Source: Deltaproteobacteria bacterium
GTDB lineage: Bacteria > Acidobacteriota > Thermoanaerobaculia > Multivoradales > JAHZIX01
DNA: 64,000 bases
Direction: 5' to 3'
NCBI GenBank assembly: GCA_022601195.1
Contig: JAHZIX010000050.1
Coordinates: forward strand, 1 to 64,000
In this document: positions 33,703 to 43,373 of the stretch, piece by piece
Numbering within the stretch: position 1 is the stretch's first letter
How the letters are laid out: each line of letters begins with the position of its first letter
Program-made: the position numbers and the translations under genes
Notes under the pieces: model-generated
Seen by the model: only the letters and a program-made list of their open reading frames with translations
Databases searched by the model: none
What the model was told of the DNA's origin: nothing

Positions 33703-34062
33703 ATGGTCTGGACACCAATTACTCTCGTAGAACTACGGTTGCTTGTCATGGAGGAGCTCGCCGAATGTTCAGACGAACAACGGACCTTTTTCGATAGCGT
33801 GCGAGTTCCGCCTACTAAGTGGTCCCAGTCTCCGTGGGGTGACGAGGGCAATGGCTTCTGGGTCGTGGCACTGCATCAGAAAAACGTACTGTGGTACAAC
33901 GATATTGAAGGAGGATTCAACGTTTCAGAATTCCGAGCCCATGGGACCATTCCTGATGCTGGCTACTGGTGTAACCAGGACCCGCTAAAGTGGGCCCTGC
34001 AACGTTTGCAAGGTGAACCCGGTCCATCTGTTGGTCAACCAGAACCCCTATCAACACCGTAA
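33703..34062 (+). CDS. orphan cassette protein
   Basis: 119 residues, soluble, Trp-rich (PPTKWSQSPWGDEGNGFWVVALHQKNVLWYNDIEGGFN). The pattern of aromatic residues resembles small single-domain proteins seen in cassettes and as immunity-type proteins, but no family can be named. It follows repeat R3 and ends 6 bases before a GCCCAAC core site, which marks it as a gene cassette. Confidence 0.6.
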   Translation: MVWTPITLVELRLLVMEELAECSDEQRTFFDSVRVPPTKWSQSPWGDEGNGFWVVALHQKNVLWYNDIEGGFNVSEFRAHGTIPDAGYWCNQDPLKWALQRLQGEPGPSVGQPEPLSTP

Positions 34063-34067
34063 GCACC

Positions 34068-34145
34068 GCCCAACAAGCGGTTGCAGCTGTGGCCGGCAGG
34101 CGCCCATGGCGAGAGCGGACTTGATTGGCGGCGCAGCTGAACCGC
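34068..34145. repeat. attC site cut at its right end
   Basis: Left core GCCCAAC (34068-34074); arms GCGGTTGCAGCTG and CAGCTGAACCGC pair with one unpaired G. The expected closing CTTGTTGGGC is absent: after ACCGC the sequence switches to the 203-bp repeat (copy 2 from 34148). Confidence 0.65.
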
Positions 34146-34147
34146 AG

Positions 34148-34350
34148 CGGTGCTCTCGGGGCAGTCGTTTATCGTTTCATAGGCAATTCTGACGACTGAA
34201 GGGTCTAGGCCTAACGCTCCAGCTGCAGCGGACGGGCTGAGGCCCGCCGCTGAGCAGGGCGATATGGGGCGCTCGCCCACCTCGGGGCCAACTAGAATAG
34301 GAAAACATGAGCCTACTGTGCTCCCTGAAAAACCGATTCTTTCCGCCGGA
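34148..34350 (+). repeat. 203-bp direct repeat, copy 2
   Basis: Copy of 32420-32622. Carries the last bases of aqpZ, the attC-like hairpin (34209-34270) and the SLL-SLK-RFFPPE reading frame, here with an ATG at 34307. It abuts the truncated attC. Confidence 0.85.
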
Positions 34351-34465
34351 AAAAAACTATTCGACATCGGCCAACCGACCGAGAAGTTTCGAAGCCGGTG
34401 AGTCCCCCGGGCTCCAAAGATCATCACCCGATTTCCGCAGTCATAACATTGGAGTCGTTATCTCG

Positions 34466-35959
34466 ATGTGGCGCACCTGGCTGACTCTTGCAGCTGCCTG
34501 GCTCCTACCGCTTGCGGCCTGGTCCCAGGAGCTGCCCTTTCCATTTGTCCAGGAGACTGTATTCAGTGGGCTCGACCAGCCGACCGTGGTTCGGTTCGCC
34601 CAAGATGGAACAGTCTTTGTCGCTCAGAAGGACGGCTTGGTACTGAAGTTCGAAAGTCTCGACGACCCCGACTCCGAAATCGTCATCGACCTGACAGCGG
34701 AGGTGAACTCGTACTGGGATCGCGGTCTGCTCGGGCTGGCGATCCACCCGGATTTTCCGGTTACTGCCAGCGTTTTCGCTTTCTACACCTACGACGCGCC
34801 TCCCGGCGGCACCGCACCGGTGTGGAATGACCAATGCCCGAGTCCCCCCGGCGGGCACGTCGACGGTTGCGTGGTCAGCGCTCGTTTGTCGCGTTTTGAT
34901 TTGACCGGAAAGGAAGGTGGCACCGAGCAGGTGCTGATCCAGGACGGTTGGTGCCAGCAGTTTCCGAGCCATTCCGTTGGCACCCTCGCCTTCGGCAGCG
35001 ACGGCGCCCTCTACGCCAGCGCTGGAGACGGCGCCAACTTCCGGCCGGCCAATGGCGAGTTCGAGGGCGTCGACTTTGGCCAACTGGGAGGCAGTCTCTC
35101 CGCAACGCCGACGCCGGAGAATCCCTGCGGCGATCCACCTGTTGCCATAGGCGGAGACCAGGTCCTACCGGACGCGGAGGGTGGCGCTCTGCGCAGTCAG
35201 GACTTGCTCACGCCGGGGGATCCGGTCAGCTTCGACGGTACGATCCTGCGCATCGATCCGCAGACCGGAGCAGCCCTGCCGGATAACCCGCTGTTCGGCG
35301 GTGCAACCCTCGAAGACGACCGGGTGATTGCCTACGGCTTGAGAAATCCTTTTCGGTTCCAAATCCATCCGCAGACCGGCGAGGTCTGGATCGGAGATGT
35401 CGGCTGGAACGGTTGGGAGGAGATCAACCGAATCGTCGATCCTACCGACTCTCTGGTGGAGAACTTCGGCTGGCCTTGCTATGAAGGCGGCGCCAGGCAA
35501 CCGAAGTACGATGCGGTAGACCTGACCCTGTGCGAGGCCCTCTACGACGTGCCCGGCTCTGTGCAGCCCCCCTACTTCGCCTATCCGCGGGACGCCGCAC
35601 CTGACCCGGATCGATGCGGCTCCGGCGCCAACGCGGCCATTTCCGGCATTGCCATCTACCAGAAGGGAGCCTATCCACCGCAATACGAAGGCGCCCTCTT
35701 CTTCGCCGATTTTTCCAACTCCTGCATCTGGGCCATGCTCGCTGACACCGAGGGCCTGCCAGATCCAACCACCATCGTCACCCTGGTCGCCGGCTCGGTC
35801 CTACCCGTTCACCTGGAGATCGGCCCCCAGGGGGATCTCTTCTATGTCGACATCAGCGCCGGAGAAGTTCGCCGAGTGAAGGTCGACCCCAGCGCCTTGT
35901 TTGGGGACGGATTCGAAAGCGGCGACACCTCGGCCTGGTCGGCTGTCGTGCCGGAGTAG
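34466..35959 (+). CDS. exported PQQ-type glucose/sorbosone dehydrogenase family protein
   Basis: 497 residues from ATG 34466 (GGAG 11 bases upstream); the longer frame from 34307 begins in the repeat and would bury the signal peptide. Signal peptide WRTWLTLAAAWLLPLAAWSQ. The body is a six-bladed propeller of the GSDH family: FSGLDQPTVVRFAQDGTVFVAQKDG, RGLLGLAIHPDF, GSDGALYASAGDGANF, IAYGLRNPFRFQIHPQTGEVWIGDVGWNGWEEINRI. Members oxidise aldose sugars with PQQ, though many are uncharacterised. The C-terminus GDGFESGDTSAWSA is a sorting-type tail common in Acidobacteriota. Transcription probably ends in the downstream repeats. Confidence 0.85.
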   Translation: MWRTWLTLAAAWLLPLAAWSQELPFPFVQETVFSGLDQPTVVRFAQDGTVFVAQKDGLVLKFESLDDPDSEIVIDLTAEVNSYWDRGLLGLAIHPDFPVTASVFAFYTYDAPPGGTAPVWNDQCPSPPGGHVDGCVVSARLSRFDLTGKEGGTEQVLIQDGWCQQFPSHSVGTLAFGSDGALYASAGDGANFRPANGEFEGVDFGQLGGSLSATPTPENPCGDPPVAIGGDQVLPDAEGGALRSQDLLTPGDPVSFDGTILRIDPQTGAALPDNPLFGGATLEDDRVIAYGLRNPFRFQIHPQTGEVWIGDVGWNGWEEINRIVDPTDSLVENFGWPCYEGGARQPKYDAVDLTLCEALYDVPGSVQPPYFAYPRDAAPDPDRCGSGANAAISGIAIYQKGAYPPQYEGALFFADFSNSCIWAMLADTEGLPDPTTIVTLVAGSVLPVHLEIGPQGDLFYVDISAGEVRRVKVDPSALFGDGFESGDTSAWSAVVPE

Positions 35960-35965
35960 AACGCG

Positions 35966-36043
35966 GCGAATGGCAGTGGCACTGGCGAATGGCAGTGGCA
36001 CTGGCGAATGGCAGTGGCACTGGCGAATGGCAGTGGCACTGGC
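35966..36043. repeat. four tandem 19-bp units
   Basis: GAATGGCAGTGGCACTGGC repeats four times at 35968, 35987, 36006 and 36025, starting 7 bases after the dehydrogenase stop, and then fades. The unit is 19 bp, so it cannot encode a repeated peptide. Confidence 0.9.
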
Positions 36044-36263
36044 GATGGGAATGGCGATGTCAGTGCCTTGCCAAAAGGGAGCTGCTCGCCGAGCTCTTGG
36101 ATCTTCGATGCCCCATCAAGTCTCTTCTCTCGCGGGTGATACCCCACGAAGCCTTTAAGGCCTGCCCTCGCTCGATCGTTGCAATCCCTACCTGGCGCCC
36201 CATAGACTGAGAGCTCACTCAGATTTGTGAAACCGTAATCATCTCAGTACGCCAGGAGGATCG

Positions 36264-39200
36264 ATGGACTATGCTGACCCCCGGCAGACCTCTGGCCCCG
36301 ACCTACAGCACCTACCTCCAGCTCTCTGGCCCAGCAACGACCCCGCTAGGACGAACCAGGCCGGACCCCATCGGGTTAGCTCTCGACTGATTTCGGACTA
36401 TCGCCTCAGCGCCGCGATCACCGGCGATTCGGAACTGGTCACCACCCAAGGGCCGGACCGGGAAACGGAGCTGCTCGCCCTAGGCCCCAAGGGAACTATC
36501 TACAGCCTCCAACGGACGCCCTCTAGTGACACCGGCTGGGAGCAAGAATCCCTCGGCAACGACTTCCAAGCCAGCGGCCTCGCCCTCGCCAGCACTCCAA
36601 CCGAGCTGATGGCTTTCGTCATCGGGCCGGACCAAGCCAATCCGGAAATCCACTATGCCACCCGTCAGCCGGCCGGTGCATGGTCGCAACTGAAGCAGAT
36701 TCCCCTCGACCCGAACCTACCCCCGAATCTCTCCGCCCAACGCCTTGTGCCGGCGAGAATCAAGGACTCCATCGAGCTCTTCGCTTTCCTTCAGGGGGGT
36801 CCTACCGGAGCACTGACTCTGTGGCACATTCCCTGGAGCACACCAGGAAACTGGACGAATCTGGGGCAGGTGGCCAGTACCTTGGGGGGTGCAGCGGTAT
36901 TCAAGTCGGCGGGCGAAGGCATCCTGGCCTTCACACGCTCGGAAAAGAACCCCTCGACCTTTGACCTCGGCCTCTTTCCCTTCCCTCTACAACCCCAAGC
37001 CAAGACCATCGTGGCCGAGACCTCCGCCACCAAGATCACCGTAGGCAGTCAAGCCAATGGATACTCGGGTATCTTTCTTTACAGCGAATCCTGGGCTGCC
37101 GGCACCCACGGGCTTACCTTCGTTGATGCCAGTGCCGCGAAGCCGACCGCGACCGTCATCGATCAAAAGACGGTGTGCGCGCAGATCCTCGCTCTGAGCG
37201 CAGGGCAGAGCCCCCTACGCCTTCTTTACCTCAACTCCCACCAGGAACTGGGGGTCCTGCACCGACAAGGGGAAGGCTGGAGCGACCCCTTCACTCTGGG
37301 AACCCAATTCCAATCCATCACAACGGCTCAAGATTCTCAGGGCCTTAGCGAGATCTTTGGCCTTGACTTGTCCGACCAACTCTGGCGGATGGAAGAACAG
37401 TCGTCGAAATCGGACGATCCATCATCTTGGAGGCGCGAGCCCATCGACCTACCGGTGGATCAAATCTCGGAGGTCCCGAGCTTTGCGACCGAAATAACGA
37501 TCCTGAGCGACCAGGGAAACCGTCTGCCCAACCACCCCATCACCCTCTATGCGGGGGAGGTGATCGAGGTGCTGATCGGAGGCAAGAGCCTGGTGCTCGG
37601 ACCGAAGACTGGGGTGACGGTCTCGACCGATGCCCGAAGTGTGGTCACCGCCTACACCCGCGCTGAGGCGTTGAACACGACGACGCTCCGGGTCTCCACT
37701 GGAGGGGACCCCGAAGCCGACGTTCATATACAGCCGAACGCCCACCTTCAAACTCAACTCGAGAGACTCAGTCCGTCCGACGTTTCGAAACTCTTACCGC
37801 AGAAATACAAATCGGACAGCGCTCAGGTTTTCAAAGCCATTCAGGCCATCACAACCCTGGTGAGCACCGCGCGGCAAGGCCCGACCAGCTACCGGGAATG
37901 TCTCGACCCCAAGAAACTCCCCGACATAGCCTTCTGCTTCCGCGTCGAAGGCGGGCGATCCACCTACGTAGAGCTGACCGAGTCAGAAGCGGAGAGTCGG
38001 CGGCAAACCTACCTGAACGCCCCACAGGTCGACGGCCTAACGGATTTCTGGAGTTGGCTCGGCGATCTCGTCGAGGGCGCAGCCAACGACCTCGAATCGT
38101 CCTTCACGTTCCTTGTGACGGCCGCTGCGGACAGCCTGCACGTCGTCGTCGATTTTGTTGTTGCAGGAGTCACCTATGTTTTCCAAGGGGTTATCTCAGC
38201 GGTAGAAGAAGCGCTAGGCTTGCTCGAATCGATCTTCAACTCCGTCGCCGTCTTCTTCGCAAAGCTCTTCGGATTCTTCGCCTGGCTCATTTTCGATTCT
38301 GCAGAAGATATCTGGAACACAAAGAACGCCATTGCTAGCACGGTTCGAAATGTCATCCCCACCGTGACCTCCCTCAACCAGAAGGCGATCCCGAAAATCG
38401 AAGGGTTTTTCCAGGAACTGGAGGCGGGGCTCGACACCTACCTCGAGCAAGTGCTGAAAGCGGTCGGCTCCGACACGCTGGGTACCGCGAATGCCGAATC
38501 GACGGCGACGGCGACGGAAAGCGGTGATGACCTGCTCTCGGTGATTCAAGATGTCAGCTCCATTGCCAACTGGTTGCTCGACAAAATCCTCTCCGAGGTT
38601 CTCGACTTTGAGTTTCCTGTCTTGCTCACCACGATCGCCCAGGCGGGCATGGACTTTCTGAAACAGGTCGAAGAGCTCATAGAGCGATCCGGTGACTTCC
38701 TCAAACAGGAGTATGACAACCTGACCTCCTTCTTCGAACAGGTCGCTGCTCATCCGGAACGTCTTCAACAGGAAGCCCTCAGGGCTCTCATCCTGTCCCT
38801 ACGCAGCTTGATGCATTGGGCCATCGAGAACATCGAAGCTCTCGTGGTCGCCCTGATGGAGGCCCTGAGCAGCGTGTTAGAAGTCTTCCAATCCGACGTG
38901 TTGGACGCTGAGATCAGTGGGTTCTTCATTGAGGGCCTCTACAACTTGATGAACCCAGGTGAAGCTGAGACGCCGACGGTGCTCGATCTCATCTCCCTTC
39001 TCTGCGCCCTTCCCGCAACGGTTGTTTTCTATGCTGCCAACGGCTTCCCGCCGATCACAGCTTCATTGGCCGAAGCGCTGGAAGAGTCCAAGTTGACTCT
39101 GCCTGAGTATGTTCGTCGACATGGTCTCGGCGCCGACCACCCTTTCCGAGATCAGGCGGCCTACGTACCGGGTATGTTGGCCTCTATTTTGACCATCATC

Positions 39201-39758
39201 CCCTGGATGCCCTGGGAGGTTGCCGATGATGCTATGTCCCAACTCGACTCGCCATCGGATGAAGCCAGCGGCTTCGACCTCTTCAAGAACGTCGGCATGT
39301 CCATCGGTGTACCCTTGGTCATTCTCGGTTTGGGTCATCCAAACTTTGCCGACACCTGCAAAAAGAATATTGCCCTCATCGTGACCTGGTCTAGCTACAT
39401 GGGATGGGTAGCGACTCAACTCCTATACACCGCGTCGCAACGGGGAGCCAAGACGATTACAGACGATTCGGTAGGAGTGGCCTTTGCCGGAGTGGCGGGT
39501 GGTTTCCTATTCGTCACCTCGTTCATTACCCTCATGATGCAGCCAGAACCCGGCAAGCTCAACAACATACTGCTCGCCGTCGCCTCTCCCCTACCTACGA
39601 CCTGTAAGGTTCTTTTGCTAGCCGAGAACCCCTACGCGAAAGCAGCCCTTCTGGTCGTCGACTGGGCCGCAGACACGGCGGTGGGGTTTGCCGGCTACAA
39701 GATCGCCAGCGGCAACTCAGAATCTCTAGCCCCTACCACCGCGATCACGACTACTTGA
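36264..39758 (+). CDS. large protein: beta-propeller plus hydrophobic helical region
   Basis: 1164 residues, AGGAGGA 4 bases before ATG. No signal peptide. Residues about 50-410 show six blade-like repeats of the lectin-type propeller sort (LLALGPKGTIYSLQR, LFAFLQGG-x-LTLWHIP, LLYLNSHQELGVLHRQG-x-W). About 425-490 resembles an Ig-like module (ITILSDQGNRLPNHPITLYAGEVIEVLI). About 590-960 is a chain of amphipathic and hydrophobic helices (DSLHVVVDFVVAGVTYVFQGVISAV; VAVFFAKLFGFFAWLIF). The last 150 residues hold three or four membrane-like segments. No known family. A recognition propeller followed by pore-like helices suggests a membrane-active effector; this is inference. The next gene starts 20 bases later and is likely its partner. 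Confidence 0.7.
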   Translation: MDYADPRQTSGPDLQHLPPALWPSNDPARTNQAGPHRVSSRLISDYRLSAAITGDSELVTTQGPDRETELLALGPKGTIYSLQRTPSSDTGWEQESLGNDFQASGLALASTPTELMAFVIGPDQANPEIHYATRQPAGAWSQLKQIPLDPNLPPNLSAQRLVPARIKDSIELFAFLQGGPTGALTLWHIPWSTPGNWTNLGQVASTLGGAAVFKSAGEGILAFTRSEKNPSTFDLGLFPFPLQPQAKTIVAETSATKITVGSQANGYSGIFLYSESWAAGTHGLTFVDASAAKPTATVIDQKTVCAQILALSAGQSPLRLLYLNSHQELGVLHRQGEGWSDPFTLGTQFQSITTAQDSQGLSEIFGLDLSDQLWRMEEQSSKSDDPSSWRREPIDLPVDQISEVPSFATEITILSDQGNRLPNHPITLYAGEVIEVLIGGKSLVLGPKTGVTVSTDARSVVTAYTRAEALNTTTLRVSTGGDPEADVHIQPNAHLQTQLERLSPSDVSKLLPQKYKSDSAQVFKAIQAITTLVSTARQGPTSYRECLDPKKLPDIAFCFRVEGGRSTYVELTESEAESRRQTYLNAPQVDGLTDFWSWLGDLVEGAANDLESSFTFLVTAAADSLHVVVDFVVAGVTYVFQGVISAVEEALGLLESIFNSVAVFFAKLFGFFAWLIFDSAEDIWNTKNAIASTVRNVIPTVTSLNQKAIPKIEGFFQELEAGLDTYLEQVLKAVGSDTLGTANAESTATATESGDDLLSVIQDVSSIANWLLDKILSEVLDFEFPVLLTTIAQAGMDFLKQVEELIERSGDFLKQEYDNLTSFFEQVAAHPERLQQEALRALILSLRSLMHWAIENIEALVVALMEALSSVLEVFQSDVLDAEISGFFIEGLYNLMNPGEAETPTVLDLISLLCALPATVVFYAANGFPPITASLAEALEESKLTLPEYVRRHGLGADHPFRDQAAYVPGMLASILTIIPWMPWEVADDAMSQLDSPSDEASGFDLFKNVGMSIGVPLVILGLGHPNFADTCKKNIALIVTWSSYMGWVATQLLYTASQRGAKTITDDSVGVAFAGVAGGFLFVTSFITLMMQPEPGKLNNILLAVASPLPTTCKVLLLAENPYAKAALLVVDWAADTAVGFAGYKIASGNSESLAPTTAITTT

Positions 39759-39778
39759 AGCCCTCCTGAGGAATTCTA

Positions 39779-40462
39779 ATGATGGAACAACCAGCAGTCA
39801 TCGAACAGAAAAACCCTACCTTTCAGCAGAGTGGAATCACCCGCATTTTCTGCATCAATCGTTCGAACGGTACACTGGGCATCAACTACTTCCCCCCGGG
39901 CTTGACCTATTCACCCCCGTCGACACCCCCCTGGACCGAAGGCAAACAGTGGGTCGACTTACGCAGCGGAAAAACTGCAAAACTCGCCCCATTCCCAACT
40001 GGTGGTGCCCTCCCTGTGCTCGAGCTGAGCGACCGCAGCAATCAGTCCGTGATCGAAAACGACACCTACCTTTTCCACTACACTTTTTCCTCCTGTAGGA
40101 TCTACCTAGAGCTCCATGGTGTCGACGGAGGCTCCGTCATCAAACCGGGCATCGGCTTGTACAATCTGAAAGATGCACCACAGGCTTGGACGTACATTAC
40201 TCCCCAGATCTTCGAAGGATCCTGGGAGATTCAGTGGATAAACCCCTATTATGTAACGCCAATTTCCATGACGATCGCTTATGTTCCGCAGAGGTATCAC
40301 GTCTTTGATCCACACAATTTTTCAGTTCTGACTTACACCTTCTCCGCTGTGGGCCCCGGGATTCCTATGGAGGAAGTCCGTGAAGTCCCCGAGTCCGACG
40401 AAGATTCTGAAAATGGCATCGTCGAAACCTCCTCCCCATACGATTTGGTTGACCAGGGATAG
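39779..40462 (+). CDS. beta-rich partner of the propeller-helix protein
   Basis: 227 residues, no signal peptide, no family recognised. Central part is rich in beta-type residues (YLFHYTFSSCRIYLELHG; WEIQWINPYYVTPISMTIAYVPQRYHVF), the C-terminal 35 residues are acidic and look disordered. TGAGGA precedes ATG ATG. It begins 20 bases after the large gene, with no terminator between, so the two are co-transcribed. A binding, chaperone or toxin-companion role is possible but nothing proves it. Confidence 0.6.
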   Translation: MMEQPAVIEQKNPTFQQSGITRIFCINRSNGTLGINYFPPGLTYSPPSTPPWTEGKQWVDLRSGKTAKLAPFPTGGALPVLELSDRSNQSVIENDTYLFHYTFSSCRIYLELHGVDGGSVIKPGIGLYNLKDAPQAWTYITPQIFEGSWEIQWINPYYVTPISMTIAYVPQRYHVFDPHNFSVLTYTFSAVGPGIPMEEVREVPESDEDSENGIVETSSPYDLVDQG

Positions 40463-40512
40463 TCCCATGAACCCTGCATCCCATGGGCTGGAATCCTCCC
40501 CAGTTCATCGAC

Positions 40513-41817
40513 TCAATCTTCGCTCTCGAGCTTCTCCACAGAAGAGGACGATGGGGATGGATGACGCCAGTGCAGCCAAAGAATCATCGCCGCCGACAAC
40601 GAAAGGGTCATCGCCGTGCTGGCCGCTGCGCCTTCCATGCCGTAACGGGGGATGAGAAGTAGGTTCAAGAGGGAGTCGAGAGCCAAAGTGAGGATCGACA
40701 CCACCAAGACAACGACACCGCGCCGCTGGTATTGGAGCCACAGGCTCGACAGTGCGGCGAGGGCCCAACTGACGTTGCCGAGCACCAGCGCTATGAGGGT
40801 GCCGAGGCTGTCGCGGTAGGAGGGTCCGAAGAGGCCGAGGATGGGCCCGGCGAAGAGCACCAGAACGGCTGCCACCGGCAGGACCGAGGCGAGGATCAGA
40901 GTCAGCCCCTGACGAAAGAGCGTGCGGGAGGCCTCCGCTCCCCGGTCCAGGGCCGGTCGAATGAAGGGGGCGATCAAGCCCACCGTGGCCACCTGCAACA
41001 GCGGCACGAAGTGTGCTGCCATGGCAGCCGCCGCGTAGTGACCCACGTCATTCTCATTGCCCAGTAGCTCGAGGAAGAAAAGATCCGACTGATTGAGGGC
41101 CAGAGCCACGAGAAAGGCTCCCATCATGGGCAGAGACGCCTTCAACCAGACTCGGGGCTCGCTAGCGGCTCGGTCACGGCGGACCTCGACCAAGCCAAGG
41201 CGACGAATGTCGCGCCATTGCCACCAGGTCAGACCTGCCGTCGCCACAACGGCGATGAAAACGGCCTCATAGACGGTCAGCTGGCCACGCCAAGCCACCA
41301 CCAAGGCAAAGAGGGCCAGTTGAAACAGCGGCAAGCCCACTCGCCAGGGCAACGACGCCCTGACTTGCAATTGAGCGGATTGCAGCGTGCGACTCACCAT
41401 GGCGGCGGCGGCGTTGAGGGGGACAGCGACTACAGCCCAGGCGAGGACGTGGTGATCTTCCGGGTCGACGCCACCCACATGCAGTGCGCTGAGCACCCAA
41501 GTCAGGAGGATGGCCAACCCGCCGAGCAGAGAGGCGGTCTTGAAATAAAAGAGCAGGTACTCCCAGACCTTGCGGGGACGGCCCTCTTGGATGGCCGGAG
41601 ACAGCATCAGGGGCGCCGCGCGGTCGCCACCGAGCAACACCGCCAAGCCGAGAAAGAAGGCGAAGGAAAAGGCGACTTTGTAGTCACCATAGGCATGGGG
41701 CGTAAGAAACCGAGTCAACCCCAAATTGAAGCCGTAGTCGACCGCGTAGCCAGCCAGGGACACCCCTCCCATGGCTAGCGCAAGGCGTCGCAGTTCTTTT
41801 GGTTGCTGTGGCATCAC
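40513..41817 (-). CDS. MOP-superfamily flippase (polysaccharide-type)
   Basis: 434 residues with twelve to fourteen hydrophobic segments over the entire length and few charged loops. The layout (DYGFNLGLTRFLTPHAYGDYKVAFSFAFFLGLAVLLGGDRA; LALNQSDLFFLELLGNENDVGHYAAAAMAA) is that of the Wzx-type lipid-linked sugar flippases, including 'SDLFFL-G-x-x-x-VG-YAAA'. Members move undecaprenyl-linked oligosaccharides across the inner membrane. No glycosyltransferase adjoins, so the substrate is unknown. Converges with the beta-rich gene. Confidence 0.85.
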   Translation of the reverse strand: MMPQQPKELRRLALAMGGVSLAGYAVDYGFNLGLTRFLTPHAYGDYKVAFSFAFFLGLAVLLGGDRAAPLMLSPAIQEGRPRKVWEYLLFYFKTASLLGGLAILLTWVLSALHVGGVDPEDHHVLAWAVVAVPLNAAAAMVSRTLQSAQLQVRASLPWRVGLPLFQLALFALVVAWRGQLTVYEAVFIAVVATAGLTWWQWRDIRRLGLVEVRRDRAASEPRVWLKASLPMMGAFLVALALNQSDLFFLELLGNENDVGHYAAAAMAAHFVPLLQVATVGLIAPFIRPALDRGAEASRTLFRQGLTLILASVLPVAAVLVLFAGPILGLFGPSYRDSLGTLIALVLGNVSWALAALSSLWLQYQRRGVVVLVVSILTLALDSLLNLLLIPRYGMEGAAASTAMTLSLSAAMILWLHWRHPSPSSSSVEKLESED

Positions 41818-42007
41818 TTCGGCTCCAGCCCGACCGATGGAACATCGCCCCCAGAGCCGATAAACCTACCGGCCTTCACCCCTGAAACGAAATCACCGTT
41901 GGACTCTTCCGCAGGATACCAAGTTCCGCCAGGGGCGGCTCGTCCCATGACTGGGGCCCAGATCGATAGGACTCGATATGTACGTTCTCAACGCTACGAG
42001 CCAGCGA

Positions 42008-43213
42008 TCAACGATCCTTGATCTGCTCCAGGACCGCCCTAGCATTCTCGTTGTCCGGGTTGAGGGTCAGAGATCGTTGGTAGCTGGCTCTGGCCCTGTC
42101 GATCTCCCCACTCTCCAGTAGAGCTTCTCCCAAGCTGTCGTAGACATTGAAAGAATCCGGATAGGATTCGACATTGAGCTCGAAGATCGCCACCGCTAAG
42201 GAGACCTGCCCTTGAAACAAAAAATGGTATCCCAGCTCATTGAGCCTCTCTTCCCTGAAATCATAGTCCTCTGCCCCTGTGCGCCGAACGGCTCGGTACC
42301 TAGCAGCCGCCGCTTCGACACCTTCCTTGTCAATCCAAACCTCCATCGCTTCTGCAATATTCGGAAGATGGAAGAAATGCAGAAGCCCACCTCTCAACCC
42401 TTGAAACAGAGCCGAGATATCATGACCTACCTCAGTGATCGTTTCTGCCTCCAACTCGAGGCCTTCATATGGACTCTTCTGCAGACGGCTGACCAGACCG
42501 GGAACATGCTCCATCCTTTCGTCTTCCGCCCCCATCGCTAGGTAGAGGCGGGCAGGCAGGCTCTTGTGCTTCCGAGCGTATTCGGCTTCGGTCTCTATCA
42601 CCGACCAGCCCTCGTAGTTCAAGCGGGGCGCCAGGCTCACATAGTTTCGAAACAGAGTCGGGTCCTGAAATAGAGTCATCAAGGTAAAGGTTGCCCCTCG
42701 CGACCATCCGACGAGGGTGCGGTTCTGTGGATCCAATCGATACTGTTTTTCCAGACTCGGGATGAGCTCCCGACGGAGAAAATCCCGAAATCTCGTCGCC
42801 CCTCCGGTGTCTTCTTTGCCCCCTTGCGCCCGAAAGTCTCGGTCTCGTTTCTCATCGTTCAAATGACGCGTCCCATACGCCACTCCCACCAAGACAACGT
42901 CGATGTCGTTTCGGGACAACTCCTCATAGACCAGATCCGCAGCAAGCCCAAAGTATCGATCACCATCGGTCAGGTAGATCACCGGATAGGTCGAGCTCGT
43001 GGACTCGTAGTAGCTATCCGGCAGGTAGATCTTGGCTACGAAGGTGTCCCCTACAATGCGGGAAGTCACCTCGACCTGAACGCTGTGGTCGAGGGTCACC
43101 TCAGCCGGTATGACTGGCGTCCCTTCGGTCTGAGCGGTCGCTGAGGTAGAGCTCAGCGATAAGAGCAACATCCCCAGACCCAGTGCCCCTAAACCCAGTA
43201 CCTCGAGTTTCAT
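42008..43213 (-). CDS. exported esterase (IroE/Fes-like) with TPR-like tail
   Basis: 401 residues. Signal peptide about 1-27 (LLLSLSSTSATAQ). Alpha/beta-hydrolase of the esterase-D type: VIYLTDGDRYFG, VGVAYGTR, nucleophile GWSRGA (Ser171), GAEDE and TEVGHD for the acid and base. Residues about 310-401 form two tetratricopeptide-like helical repeats (AIFELNVESYPDSFNVYDSLGEALLESGEIDRARASYQRSLTLNPDN). Related proteins hydrolyse siderophore or polyester bonds in the periplasm; the substrate here is unknown. Single gene; upstream 43214-43373 is the promoter region. Confidence 0.82.
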   Translation of the reverse strand: MKLEVLGLGALGLGMLLLSLSSTSATAQTEGTPVIPAEVTLDHSVQVEVTSRIVGDTFVAKIYLPDSYYESTSSTYPVIYLTDGDRYFGLAADLVYEELSRNDIDVVLVGVAYGTRHLNDEKRDRDFRAQGGKEDTGGATRFRDFLRRELIPSLEKQYRLDPQNRTLVGWSRGATFTLMTLFQDPTLFRNYVSLAPRLNYEGWSVIETEAEYARKHKSLPARLYLAMGAEDERMEHVPGLVSRLQKSPYEGLELEAETITEVGHDISALFQGLRGGLLHFFHLPNIAEAMEVWIDKEGVEAAAARYRAVRRTGAEDYDFREERLNELGYHFLFQGQVSLAVAIFELNVESYPDSFNVYDSLGEALLESGEIDRARASYQRSLTLNPDNENARAVLEQIKDR

Positions 43214-43373
43214 TTTCGACTCCTCTTCCTAGATGGCGACCTCACGAGATGGATTCCACTAGCTACGGTCTGCCGAAAGAGAAGTTGCGACTCCTAGATA
43301 CACTGAGACTCTGGCGGGTACCCGGAGCGGCCCATCAGGATCTACTTCGGTTTACTCCGGAGAGGAATTCCCA

